NCBI GenBank assembly: GCA_902805545.1
Contig: CADCTD010000007.1
Span: forward strand, 1-64,000
Reading direction: 5' to 3'
DNA length: 64,000 nt
Origin: an uncultured Craurococcus sp.
GTDB taxonomy: Bacteria > Pseudomonadota > Alphaproteobacteria > Acetobacterales > Acetobacteraceae
Below are positions 9,052 through 16,649 of this stretch, one piece after another. Below the pieces are notes generated by a model that saw only the letters and a program-made list of their open reading frames with translations, searched no databases and was not told where the DNA came from. The position numbers and the translations under genes were made by a program. Numbering within the stretch: position 1 is the stretch's first letter; the number at the start of each line of letters is the position of its first letter.

Positions 9052-9070
9052 CGATAGGATTTCCGTATCG
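9052..9070. promoter_or_regulatory. LysR-type operator (T-N11-A dyad)
   Basis: CGATAGGATTTCCGTATCG is a 19-bp dyad (CGATA-N9-TATCG) containing an exact T-N11-A box. It lies 17 bases upstream of the lysR ATG and about 84 bases upstream of prpD, the usual place for an autoregulatory and activating site. Confidence 0.6.
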
Positions 9071-9087
9071 ATGAAGGACCAGCCTGG

Positions 9088-9999
9088 ATGGATTTCCGCA
9101 TCCTGCGGCGCATGGGGCATTTCCTTGCCGTGGCCGAGGAGGGGCATTTCGGCCGGGCGGCGGCGCGGCTCGGCATGTCGCAGCCGCCGCTGACGGCGCA
9201 GATCCAGGCGCTGGAGGCGGAGCTCGGCGTCCGCCTGCTGGAGCGGACGCGCAAGGGCGCGCGGCCGACGCGGGAGGGCGAGGCGCTGCTGCCGATCCTC
9301 CGCCGCCTCGCCGAGGAGGCGAAGCAGGTGGAGAGCCTGGCGCGGGAGCTGCGCGCGGGGCGGCATGCGCCGATGGCGATGGCCTGCGTCACCTCGGCGC
9401 TCTTCGACTACCTGCCGCCGCTGGTCCGCGGGCTGCGCGCCGCGGCGCCCGACAGCGCGCTTGCCGTGCGGGAGATGGATACGGCGGATGCGGTGGAGGC
9501 GCTGCGGCGGGGCGAGGTGGATTTCGCCCTCGCCCGGCTCGACCGCGACCGGCCGCCGCTCAGGGTGCTGCCGCTTGGCTCGGACGCGCTGGTGGCGGCG
9601 CTGCCGGAGGGGCATGCGCTGCTCGCCACGGCAGGGCCGCTGCCCTTGGCGGTGCTCGCCGGCGAGGCGCTGGTGTTGCTGCCGCGCTCGATCAGCCCGG
9701 CCTATTTCGACCGGCAGGTGAGCGCCTGCCGGGAGGCAGGGTTCGAGCCCGTCGCCATGCGCGAGGTGGGCAGCGCGATGGCGCAGCTCGCCTTCGTCGC
9801 GGCGGGGCTCGGCGTGGCGCTGGTGAGCTCGGGGATGGCGGTGCTGCGGCCGCCGGGCGTCGCCTTCCGCGCGCTGGCGGGGCCGGTAGGCTCGGTCGGC
9901 GTGGCGCTGGTGTGGGATGGCGAGCGGGAGACGGAAGCGGCGCGTGCAGCGATCGCCGTGGCGCGCGAGGCCTTTCCGGCGGCGGGGGATGCGGCCTAG
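9088..9999 (+). CDS. LysR family transcriptional regulator
   Basis: A 303-residue LysR-type regulator. The N-terminal winged helix-turn-helix (residues 1-60) reads [48 protein letters not shown] periplasmic-binding-protein-like effector domain follows from about residue 90. It is divergent from the prpD - GNAT - prpC operon, so it is the likely regulator of that operon, responding to a propionate-derived metabolite such as methylcitrate (inference). This differs from the sigma54-type PrpR and ScfR/RamB regulators known elsewhere. It could instead control the codirectional amidohydrolase gene 32 bases downstream. Confidence 0.93.
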   Translation: MDFRILRRMGHFLAVAEEGHFGRAAARLGMSQPPLTAQIQALEAELGVRLLERTRKGARPTREGEALLPILRRLAEEAKQVESLARELRAGRHAPMAMACVTSALFDYLPPLVRGLRAAAPDSALAVREMDTADAVEALRRGEVDFALARLDRDRPPLRVLPLGSDALVAALPEGHALLATAGPLPLAVLAGEALVLLPRSISPAYFDRQVSACREAGFEPVAMREVGSAMAQLAFVAAGLGVALVSSGMAVLRPPGVAFRALAGPVGSVGVALVWDGERETEAARAAIAVAREAFPAAGDAA

Positions 10000-10031
10000 C
10001 CTCGCCGGGAGACGACTCCAGGAAGGCCAGC

Positions 10032-11420
10032 ATGGACCAGAGCCCCTTCGACCGCGTGATCCTCGGCGACATCGTGCTGCCCGATGCGGTGCTGCCGGGC
10101 GGCTATGTCGGCATCCGCGGCGAGACCATCGCCGCCATCGGCCAGGGCGCGCCGCCGCCGGCGGGGGCCGTCGCCGACTATCGCGGCAGGCTGGTGCTGC
10201 CGGGGCTGGTCGATGGGCACATGCATACCAGCAGCAGCACGGGCTGGCCGGGGATCGAGGGAGCGTCGATGTCGGCCGCCGCCGGTGGCGTCACCACCTG
10301 CGTCGACATGCCCTATGACGTGCCGCAGCCGGTGACGGATGCCGGCGTGCTGCGCGCCAAGATCGGCGTGGTCGAGGCCTCGAGCCATGTCGACATGGCG
10401 CTCTACGGCACCATCGCCAAGACGGGCGGCGTCGGCGCGATCGGGGGGCTGGCGGAGGGCGGCGTCTGCTCCTTCAAGCTCTCCACCTATGAGTATGACG
10501 CGGTGCGCTTCCCGCGCATCGACCACCCGACGATGCTCGAGGCCTTCCGCGAGATCGCGAAGACCGGCCTGATGTGCGCCATCCACAACGAGGACCAGGA
10601 GCTGGTGCAGCGCCTGACCGAGGAGGCGAAGGCGGCCGGCCGCACCGACCCCATCATGCATGCCCGCACCCGCCCGCCACTGGCCGAGAGCATGGCCGAC
10701 CTCGAGATCTTCGAGATGGCGCTGGAGACGGGGTGCCACGTCCATATCGCCCATTCCTCGCTGGCGCGCGGATTTGAGCTGGCGGCGCTGTTCCGCCGCC
10801 AGGGGGCGCGGACCAGCGGCGAGGCCTGCATCCAGTATCTCTGCATGACGGAGGAGGATCTCGTCCGGCTGGAGGGCTTCGGCAAGTGCAACCCGCCCTT
10901 CCGCACGGCGGCCGAGGTGGAGCGGGTCTGGGGCGCGGTCGCCGCCGGCCAGGTCGCCTATGTCTCGACCGACCACGCGCCCTGGCCGCGCGAGCGGAAG
11001 GCCTACACCGGCGACATCTTCGCCCCCGGCGCCGGGCTGACGGGCATGCAGAGCTTCGCGCCGCTGATGTTCAGCCTGCTCGAGGAGCGCGGCCTGCCGC
11101 CGACGCTGATGGCGAGCCTCTGCGCCGAGCGGCCGGCGCGCTTCCACGGCCTCGCGCCGAAGAAGGGCGCCATCCGCATCGGTGCCGATGCCGACCTGCT
11201 GGTGCTGGAGCGCGGCGACTTCACCTTCGACGAGGCGGCGATCCGCGACCGGCCGGATGCCCGCTGGTCGCCCTATCACGGGCGGCGGATGCGGGCGCGG
11301 GTCGCCGCCACCTGGCTGCGCGGCAGCCTCATCTGGGATGGCGAGGCGGTCCTGGCGCGGCCGGGCCAGGGGCGCTTCGTGCCGCGGCAGCATCGCGGGA
11401 CCTATCTGGGAGAGGGCTGA
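10032..11420 (+). CDS. Allantoinase / hydantoinase-like cyclic amidohydrolase
   Basis: A 462-residue member of the dihydroorotase-allantoinase-hydantoinase amidohydrolase family. Metal ligands are visible in order: DGHMHT near residue 65, the probable carboxylated Lys in CSFKLST, His in AIHNED, His in HIAHSS and Asp in STDHAPW. It opens cyclic amide rings such as allantoin or hydantoins; the substrate is not fixed by sequence. The start follows AGGAAGG. The gene is 32 bases after the lysR gene. Together with the D-carbamoylase-like gene at 15607 it would make a two-step hydantoin-to-amino-acid route, although the two genes are 4 kb apart and not one operon. Confidence 0.85.
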   Translation: MDQSPFDRVILGDIVLPDAVLPGGYVGIRGETIAAIGQGAPPPAGAVADYRGRLVLPGLVDGHMHTSSSTGWPGIEGASMSAAAGGVTTCVDMPYDVPQPVTDAGVLRAKIGVVEASSHVDMALYGTIAKTGGVGAIGGLAEGGVCSFKLSTYEYDAVRFPRIDHPTMLEAFREIAKTGLMCAIHNEDQELVQRLTEEAKAAGRTDPIMHARTRPPLAESMADLEIFEMALETGCHVHIAHSSLARGFELAALFRRQGARTSGEACIQYLCMTEEDLVRLEGFGKCNPPFRTAAEVERVWGAVAAGQVAYVSTDHAPWPRERKAYTGDIFAPGAGLTGMQSFAPLMFSLLEERGLPPTLMASLCAERPARFHGLAPKKGAIRIGADADLLVLERGDFTFDEAAIRDRPDARWSPYHGRRMRARVAATWLRGSLIWDGEAVLARPGQGRFVPRQHRGTYLGEG

Positions 11421-11577
11421 CCGCCTCCTCCCGGTCGAGGCGGCGCAGCGCGCGGCGCAGCGCCACCCCGGTCCTCGGCAGGCCGAGCACATCGGCGGCC
11501 AGGATCAGCAGGCCGAGCGACTCGCCGATCTGCTCGCGCGCCAGGGCCGTCCGGCGGGCATCCTCCTCCTTGCGCAT
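11329..11577 (-). CDS. Possible small conserved protein, antisense to end of amidohydrolase gene
   Basis: An 82-residue frame whose first 55 residues look like genuine helical protein (LAREQIGESLGLLILAADVL then LPRTGVALRRALRRLDREE). The last 25 residues are Ala/Pro/Arg-rich and lie antisense to the amidohydrolase 3' end, which is typical of a shadow. A GGGGAGGGG stretch stands directly before the ATG. No family is recognised. It could be a real short protein that ends by reading into its convergent neighbour, or chance. The 221-bp gap it mostly occupies otherwise holds nothing obvious. Confidence 0.3.
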   Translation of the reverse strand: MRKEEDARRTALAREQIGESLGLLILAADVLGLPRTGVALRRALRRLDREEAVSPLPDRSRDAAAARSAPGPAAPGPPRHPR

Positions 11578-11641
11578 CCCCTCCCCTCGCCTCCCAGGCG
11601 CGTTACGCGCGGCGGGCGGCGATGGATGCCGGAGGTGCCGC

Positions 11642-12619
11642 TCATTCCACGCGGATATCGGCGCGGCGGATCACCGGCTCCCAGCGGGCACTGTCCTCCT
11701 CGATGATGCGGGCAAGGGCCGGGCCATCGGCCCAGGCGGCTTCGATGCCGCGGGCGGCCATCGCGGCCTTGCCCTCGGGCGTGTCGACTGCCCTGCGGAC
11801 GGCGTCCGCGATGCGGGCGAGGATGGCGGGCGGGACGCCGGCGGGGGCGAGGACGGCGCCCCAATTGTCGACGGCATAGCCGGGCAGGTTCGCCGCCTGG
11901 GCGACGGTCGGCACGCCCGGCATCAGCGGGCTGTCCCGGGCGGCGAGGTTGCCCAGCGCCCGAAGCTGGCCGCCCTTCACCAGCGGCTCCACGGCGGACC
12001 AGGGGGCGGAGATCAGCTCCACCTCGCCGGCGACGCAGGCCGTCACGGCGGGGCCGGTGCCGCGGTAGTGCACATGCGTGAGCTTGCCGCCGGACATGCT
12101 GTCCATCAGCTCGGCCGAGACATGGGTGATGGTGCCGAGGCCCGGCGTGCCATGGTTGAGCAGCCCCGGCTGGGCGCGGCTGATGGCGATGACCTCCGCG
12201 AGGTCCCGCGCCTTCAGCTTCGGCCCGCCGGCGATGACGGTGGGCGCCAGCGCCACCCGGGCGACCGGCGCCAGGTCCCGCTTCAGGTCGAAGGGCATGG
12301 AGCGGAAGACGAACTGGTTCACCACGATGGTGTTGAACACCGTCACCAGCGTGTAGCCGTCGGGCGGCGCCTTGGCGACGGCATCCGTGCCGATATTGCC
12401 GCCGGCGCCGGAGCGGTTCTCCGGCACCATGGGCTGGCCGATGGCGTCGCCGATGCGCTGGGCCAGCAGCCGGCCGAGGATGTCGCTGCCCCCGCCGGGC
12501 GGGAAGGGGATCACCATCCGCAGCGGGCGGTTGGGGAATTCGCCACTCGGTTGTGCGATGGCAGGCGCGGCGAGCGGGGCGGCGGCGAGGGCGAGCGCGG
12601 CACGGCGGGTGAGCGGCAT
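11642..12619 (-). CDS. Tripartite tricarboxylate transporter substrate-binding protein (Bug/TctC family)
   Basis: A 325-residue periplasmic binding protein. The N-terminal signal [23 protein letters not shown] has a twin-arginine-like TRRAAL. The mature protein starts with the Bug hallmark FPNRPLRMVIPFPPGGGSD and continues with QPMVPENRSGAGGNIG and ANGYT-like PDGYTL. Bug proteins capture carboxylates or amides for TctAB permeases, or act as solute sensors; no permease genes are nearby, so it is an orphan. The start at 12619 follows AAGGAGG. It is divergent from a second, ABC-type binding protein gene at 12757. Confidence 0.92.
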   Translation of the reverse strand: MPLTRRAALALAAAPLAAPAIAQPSGEFPNRPLRMVIPFPPGGGSDILGRLLAQRIGDAIGQPMVPENRSGAGGNIGTDAVAKAPPDGYTLVTVFNTIVVNQFVFRSMPFDLKRDLAPVARVALAPTVIAGGPKLKARDLAEVIAISRAQPGLLNHGTPGLGTITHVSAELMDSMSGGKLTHVHYRGTGPAVTACVAGEVELISAPWSAVEPLVKGGQLRALGNLAARDSPLMPGVPTVAQAANLPGYAVDNWGAVLAPAGVPPAILARIADAVRRAVDTPEGKAAMAARGIEAAWADGPALARIIEEDSARWEPVIRRADIRVE

Positions 12620-12644
12620 GGTTTTCCTCCTTGGCCGGGTGACA

Positions 12645-12658
12645 TGCCGCATGCGGCA
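12645..12658. promoter_or_regulatory. 14-bp perfect palindrome in divergent promoter region
   Basis: TGCCGCATGCGGCA is a perfect palindrome between the divergent Bug gene and the ABC-type binding protein gene. A second inverted repeat (AGCCCC 12658-12663 with GGGGCT 12671-12676) adjoins it. This is the right place for a shared operator; no regulator family is implied. Confidence 0.35.
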
Positions 12659-12756
12659 GCCCCTGTCATCGGGGCTTATGCACTGGCAGGCGGAAAGCGG
12701 AACGGTGTAGCCTCCGGCGCAGGCGGCGCCATAAGCCGCCCGGGAGGACACCGAAA

Positions 12757-13986
12757 ATGGACATGTCTCGACGCGCCCTGCTGGGCGCGGGCGCCGCGCT
12801 TTCCGGCGGCCTGCCCTGGCGCAGCGCCCGCGCGCAGGCGGCCAACACCATCCGCATCGCGCTGCTCTGCGACTTCTCCGGTACCTATCGCGACGTGACC
12901 GGGCCGACGGAGCTGGCCTGCATCCGCCAGGCCGTCGCCGAATTCGGCAATCGCGGCTTCAACATCGAGGTGATCTACGCCGACAACCAGAACCGCGCCG
13001 ATGTCGGCTCCAACGTCACCCGGCAGTGGTTCGACCGGGACGGCGTCGATGTCGTGGTGGATGGCGGCGCCTCCTCTGTCGCGCTGGCGGTCAACGAGGT
13101 GGTGCGGGAGAAGAACAAGGTCTTCCTCAACACCTCCTCCGCCACCTCGGACCTCACCGGGCCGAGATGCACGCCAAACACCGTCCACTGGACCTACGAC
13201 ACCTGGATGCTGGCGAAATCGACCGGCGGCGCCACGGTGCGGGCGGGCGGGGACAGCTGGTACTTCATCACCGCCGACTACGCCTTCGGCCATGCGCTGG
13301 AGCGGGATACCGGGAGCTTCATCAAGGCCGCCGGGGGCAGCATCATCGGCTCGGCCCGCACCCCCTTCCCCGGCACCTCCGATTTCAGCTCCTTCCTGGT
13401 GCAGGCGATGGCGGCGAGGCCGAAGGTGATCGGCCTGGCCAATGCCGGCTCCGACACCATCAACTGCATCAAGCAGGCCTCCGAGTTCGGCCTGTCGCGG
13501 CGCGGCATCAAGCTGGCCTCGCTGCTGATGTTCCTCCCCGACGTGCATGCGCTCGGCCTCGCCACGGCGCAGGGGCTGATCTGCACCGAGACCTTCTACT
13601 GGGACCTGAACGACCGGACCCGGGCCTTCTCGGCGCGCGTGCGGCCGAATATCGGCACCAACGCGCTCTGCATGAACCATGCGGGCGGCTACGCGGCCGT
13701 GCTGCATTACCTGAAGGCGGTGGTCGACATGGGCGTGCCGGCGGCCAAGGCGAATGGCGCCGAAGTCGTGGCACGGATGAAGGCGATGCCCTGCGACGAC
13801 GACTGCTTCGGCCCCGGGACCATCCGCGCCGATGGCCGCAAGCTGCACCCGGCCTATCTCTTCGAGGTCAAGAAGCCGGAGGAAAGCCGCGGGCCCTTCG
13901 ACTACTACAGGCTGCTGCAGACGACGGCGGGCGACGAAGCCTTCCGGCCGATCGGCGAGGGCGGCTGCCCGCTGGTCAGGGCCTGA
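12757..13986 (+). CDS. ABC transporter substrate-binding protein (Leu/Ile/Val-binding type)
   Basis: A 409-residue exported type I periplasmic binding protein. The leader MDMSRRALLGAGAALSGGLPWRSARAQ carries a twin-arginine-like SRRALLG. The mature part fits the Peripla_BP_6 family: IRIALLCDFSGTYRDVTGP near the N-terminus, then INTSSATSDL-like FLNTSSATSDLTG and WYFITADYAFGHALERD. Such proteins deliver amino acids, amides or urea to ABC permeases. No permease or ATPase gene is adjacent, so this is an orphan component. GGAGG lies 9 bases before the ATG. Confidence 0.9.
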   Translation: MDMSRRALLGAGAALSGGLPWRSARAQAANTIRIALLCDFSGTYRDVTGPTELACIRQAVAEFGNRGFNIEVIYADNQNRADVGSNVTRQWFDRDGVDVVVDGGASSVALAVNEVVREKNKVFLNTSSATSDLTGPRCTPNTVHWTYDTWMLAKSTGGATVRAGGDSWYFITADYAFGHALERDTGSFIKAAGGSIIGSARTPFPGTSDFSSFLVQAMAARPKVIGLANAGSDTINCIKQASEFGLSRRGIKLASLLMFLPDVHALGLATAQGLICTETFYWDLNDRTRAFSARVRPNIGTNALCMNHAGGYAAVLHYLKAVVDMGVPAAKANGAEVVARMKAMPCDDDCFGPGTIRADGRKLHPAYLFEVKKPEESRGPFDYYRLLQTTAGDEAFRPIGEGGCPLVRA

Positions 13987-14011
13987 TGGGGCGCTGCCCG
14001 TCAAGAGAACT

Positions 14012-14091
14012 TTGACTTTGCATACGCGCCGATATCGTTGGCATGCCAACGATATCGGCGCGATACCGCCGCGGACAGTTGCAGAAGGTCG
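14012..14091 (+). repeat. Copy 1 of a duplicated 80-bp leader, without its own gene
   Basis: This segment aligns over its full 80 bp with 14877-14956, the leader of the gene at 14960. Its last 37 bases match at 31 positions, and it keeps a TTGACT box and the AGAAGG ribosome-binding-like stretch. No start codon or open frame follows it. The two copies are direct repeats 865 bp apart and bracket the inverted gene at 14186-14785. Confidence 0.65.
14025..14062. repeat. Perfect 38-bp palindrome
   Basis: Each half reads CGCGCCGATATCGTTGGCA or its complement, with no mismatch and no unpaired centre. It lies inside leader copy 1. In copy 2 the same place is degenerate, keeping only GTTG and CAAC arms. 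It could be an operator, a cruciform-forming site or a recombination scar. It is not T-rich, so a terminator role is less likely. Confidence 0.8.
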
Positions 14092-14185
14092 CGGGCCCTA
14101 AGCTTCGGCCCGGCGGGTGAGCAAGGGCAGGTTGCTCCTGCCGGGCGCCTTGTCCCAAGCGCCCCGGCTTGTCACCGGGACATGC

Positions 14186-14785
14186 TCAACCGAAGGTCGC
14201 GGCGACGTTGCCGAGGGTCGAATAGACGCCGGCCGGGTAGTCCTTCAGCGGCCAGTTCTTCACATAGGCGAAGCTCGGCGTCCTGCCCCGCTGATCGCCG
14301 TAGTGGTTGTTGCTGTAGATCAGGTGGAAAAAGTAGCCGCCATCCGAGCTGTGGATGGTCTGGCCGCCTGGGGCCTGCAGGCCCGGCCAGTTCTTCAGGA
14401 TGGCGATGAGGCGGCGCGGCCCGTTCGGGTCGTTCGGCGAGCCCCGGTTGTAGAGGTCGAAAGTGACGCACCAGATGTACATCGGCGCCGTCTGGAGCTG
14501 GGTGAAACCCTTGTTGATGAGGAAGTTGCGCTTGAGGGCATGGACGGGTTGCCGGATGTCGGAGCGAGGCAGCGAGAGGGAGCGGTAGAGGGCGCCATAG
14601 CTGTCGTTGATGGCGTGGATGCCGCGGGCGTACTTCTCCTCGTCCTGCTTCGCCATGAACTGGCCGGCGCGGTCATTGGCATGGACGTTCCTGCGGTTGA
14701 AGATCGACGAGAATTCGATCTCTTCGAGCAAGTTCAACGGATTGGCCACGATCCTGCTCCGTGCGGTGTCAGGGGGGTATTTCAA
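14186..14785 (-). CDS. Protein of unknown function, divergent from the 14960 gene
   Basis: A 199-residue protein without signal peptide or membrane segment and without a family I recognise. It has ordinary globular composition, rich in Asn, Tyr and aromatic residues (NRGSPNDPNGPRRLIAILKN, DGGYFFHLIYSNNHYGDQRG), unlike an antisense shadow. The start is uncertain: ATG at 14785 has a weak GGGA upstream, while a GTG at 14749 (VANPLNLLEEIEF) has GGAG at good spacing. It shares a 174-bp promoter region with the 14960 gene and is bracketed by the two leader copies. A partner relation with that neighbour is suggested only by this context. Confidence 0.75.
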   Translation of the reverse strand: MKYPPDTARSRIVANPLNLLEEIEFSSIFNRRNVHANDRAGQFMAKQDEEKYARGIHAINDSYGALYRSLSLPRSDIRQPVHALKRNFLINKGFTQLQTAPMYIWCVTFDLYNRGSPNDPNGPRRLIAILKNWPGLQAPGGQTIHSSDGGYFFHLIYSNNHYGDQRGRTPSFAYVKNWPLKDYPAGVYSTLGNVAATFG

Positions 14786-14876
14786 TCCCGATTAGCCAAT
14801 TCGCGCCCGGCGAGCTAGCCGTTCCCGCTTCGCCTCGCTTGCGGTGGGGCGCGGGCCGGCGTGGTTCTGCATGGAA

Positions 14877-14956
14877 TTGAATTTCGTTACGCCACTCTGT
14901 CGTTGATGCCGCAACAAGTTCGGTGCGATACCGCAGCGGCCAGTCACAGAAGGCCG
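14877..14956 (+). promoter_or_regulatory. Copy 2 of the duplicated leader, upstream of the 14960 gene
   Basis: It begins with a TTGAAT box (-35-like), contains the interrupted arms GTTG...CAAC at the place of the palindrome in copy 1, and ends in AGAAGG just before the ATG at 14960. Conservation between copies suggests that promoter, 5' untranslated region and ribosome binding site were duplicated as one unit. Confidence 0.5.
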
Positions 14957-14959
14957 ACC

Positions 14960-15583
14960 ATGCCGTCACCGATCACGCTGCGCTTCAATGGCGAGACGAC
15001 CATCGCCTATGTCGTCCGCTTCAAGCCCTCCCATGCCGAAGGTCCGCCCGATGGCGGGCACAGCGACTGCATCCTGCCGACCGGCGCGCCGGTCGGCTAT
15101 TTCGGCTCCGGCGTGGTCGGGGCGGATGGGGTGGTCTTCACCTACGCGACCTTCCTCGCCCGGCGGAAGGCCTATGTGAAGGCGACGGAGGCGCGGGCGG
15201 CGGCCTGCATCTCCACCCTCCTGGTGCTCGACGTGGGCAAGCGGCGCGCGGAGGCTTTCCGCAATTCCTGGTTCTCCATGCGCAGCAAGACGGATGGCTT
15301 CACCATCCTCGGCAACAACTGCTCGACCCATGCCTCGCGCGCCTTCCATGCGGCGGGGCTGATCTCGACCCACGAGGTCGATGGGGTCGACACGCCGAAC
15401 AACCTCTACGACCAGATCGTCAGCGACAGCCCGGTCGGCTGGAAATCCTACAGCGGCTACCTGGATTTCGACCCGGTCGGCTCCGGCGCCGACCAATTGC
15501 TGGTACCCTATGCCGTCACCCTCGACGCCACGGCGGTGCCGACCATCGGCGGGCCGGGCGGCGGGGGTGGCAGCCTCAGCTGA
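14960..15583 (+). CDS. Putative papain-like-fold (permuted NlpC/P60 or LRAT-like) cysteine hydrolase
   Basis: A 207-residue protein with no signal peptide. An early PDGGHSDCILPTGAPVGYFG places a His in a small-residue loop, and later FTILGNNCSTHASRAFHAAG has an N-C-S-x-H-A motif at the start of a helix. His before Cys is the order in circularly permuted papain-fold enzymes (LRAT, YiiX-like and related peptidases or amidases), where the nucleophile follows NC. This family call is pattern-based and tentative. The start at 14960 follows AGAAGG and drops a 33-residue extension. A Gly-rich tail ends the protein. It is divergent from the unknown gene at 14186 and 23 bases before a carbamoylase-like gene. 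Confidence 0.6.
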   Translation: MPSPITLRFNGETTIAYVVRFKPSHAEGPPDGGHSDCILPTGAPVGYFGSGVVGADGVVFTYATFLARRKAYVKATEARAAACISTLLVLDVGKRRAEAFRNSWFSMRSKTDGFTILGNNCSTHASRAFHAAGLISTHEVDGVDTPNNLYDQIVSDSPVGWKSYSGYLDFDPVGSGADQLLVPYAVTLDATAVPTIGGPGGGGGSLS

Positions 15584-15606
15584 CCGAGCCTGACCGGAGC
15601 CCGCCC

Positions 15607-16614
15607 ATGTCCCGACGCCTCGTCCTCGCCGCCGCCCAGCTGGGCCCCATCCAGAAGGCGGAGGGCCGCGACGTCGCCGTCGGGCGCATGGTGCGGCTGA
15701 TGGAGACGGCGCATAGGCGCGGGGCGGAGGTGGTGGTCTTCCCCGAGCTGGCGCTCACCACCTTCTTCCCGCGCTGGTACCAGGAGGACCTCGCGGAGGC
15801 GGACCACTGGTACGAGACCGCCCTCCCCTCCAACGCCACGGCGCCGCTCTTCGAGGCGGCGCGCCGGCTCAACATCGGCTTCCATCTCGGCTATGCGGAG
15901 CGGACGCCAGAGGGACGGCGCTTCAATACCGCCGTCTATGTCCACCCCTCGGGCGAGGTGGTGCTGAAGTACCGCAAGGTGCACCTGCCCGGCCATGCCG
16001 AGTACGACCCGACGCGGACGGTGCAGCACCTGGAGAAGCGCTATTTCGAGGTGGGCGATCTCGGCTTCCCGGTGGTCCGCGCGCCCGTAGGCGAGGCCGA
16101 GGTCAATATCGGCATGATGATCTGCAACGACCGCCGCTGGCCGGAGGCTTGGCGCGTGCTCGGGCTTCAGCAGGTCGAGCTGGTCATGCTCGGCTACAAC
16201 ACGCCGAGCCTCAACATGGAGAACCGCGGCTTCGAGGCGCATCACCTACGCGTCTTCCACAGCCACCTCTCGATCCAGGCGGGCTGCTACCAGAATGCCT
16301 GCTTCGCCGCCGGCGTCGCCAAGGCGGGGGACGAGGACGGCCACGAGCTCTTCGGCCATTCCATCATCGTCAACCCGCAGGGCGAGATCATGGCCCAGGC
16401 GACGAGCTGGGGCGACGAGCTGATCGTCGCCGACTGCGACCTCGGCATGTGCGAGCTGGGGCGGCGGACGATCTTCAACTTCGCCGCCCACCGGCGGGTC
16501 GAGGCCTACGGGCGGATCACCGCGCAGACGGGCAGCATGGCGCCGGCCGAGTGGAGGCCGAAGGGCCAGGACATCACACCGTCGGGACCTCCGCCCAGGT
16601 CGTTCCGAGCCTAG
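15607..16614 (+). CDS. Nitrilase superfamily, N-carbamoyl-D-amino-acid hydrolase-like
   Basis: A 335-residue carbon-nitrogen hydrolase. The Glu-Lys-Cys triad is in place: Glu47 in VVFPELALTTFFPRW, Lys124 in KYRKVHLPGH and Cys173 in MMICNDRRWPEAWR. The long shared stretches FPELALTTFFPRW, QHLEKRYFEVGDLGFPV and CNDRRWPEAWRV are characteristic of D-carbamoylases, which hydrolyse N-carbamoyl-D-amino acids to the amino acid, CO2 and ammonia. The start at 15607 removes an upstream extension that overlaps the previous gene. Length fits the family (about 305) with a slightly long C-terminus. It pairs functionally with the cyclic amidohydrolase at 10032. Confidence 0.9.
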   Translation: MSRRLVLAAAQLGPIQKAEGRDVAVGRMVRLMETAHRRGAEVVVFPELALTTFFPRWYQEDLAEADHWYETALPSNATAPLFEAARRLNIGFHLGYAERTPEGRRFNTAVYVHPSGEVVLKYRKVHLPGHAEYDPTRTVQHLEKRYFEVGDLGFPVVRAPVGEAEVNIGMMICNDRRWPEAWRVLGLQQVELVMLGYNTPSLNMENRGFEAHHLRVFHSHLSIQAGCYQNACFAAGVAKAGDEDGHELFGHSIIVNPQGEIMAQATSWGDELIVADCDLGMCELGRRTIFNFAAHRRVEAYGRITAQTGSMAPAEWRPKGQDITPSGPPPRSFRA

Positions 16615-16649
16615 GAATCCTGCCCGAACCATTGGAGAGGGAGACGACC

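Noticed and set aside
14012-15583. Insertion sequence bounded by direct repeats
   Set aside because: No transposase or terminal inverted repeats inside; repeats are promoter-like leaders, not short target duplications.
14960-15583. Definite assignment of the 14960 protein as an endopeptidase toxin
   Set aside because: Only a NCSTHA motif and an upstream His support the fold; no secretion signal or immunity homologue was recognised.
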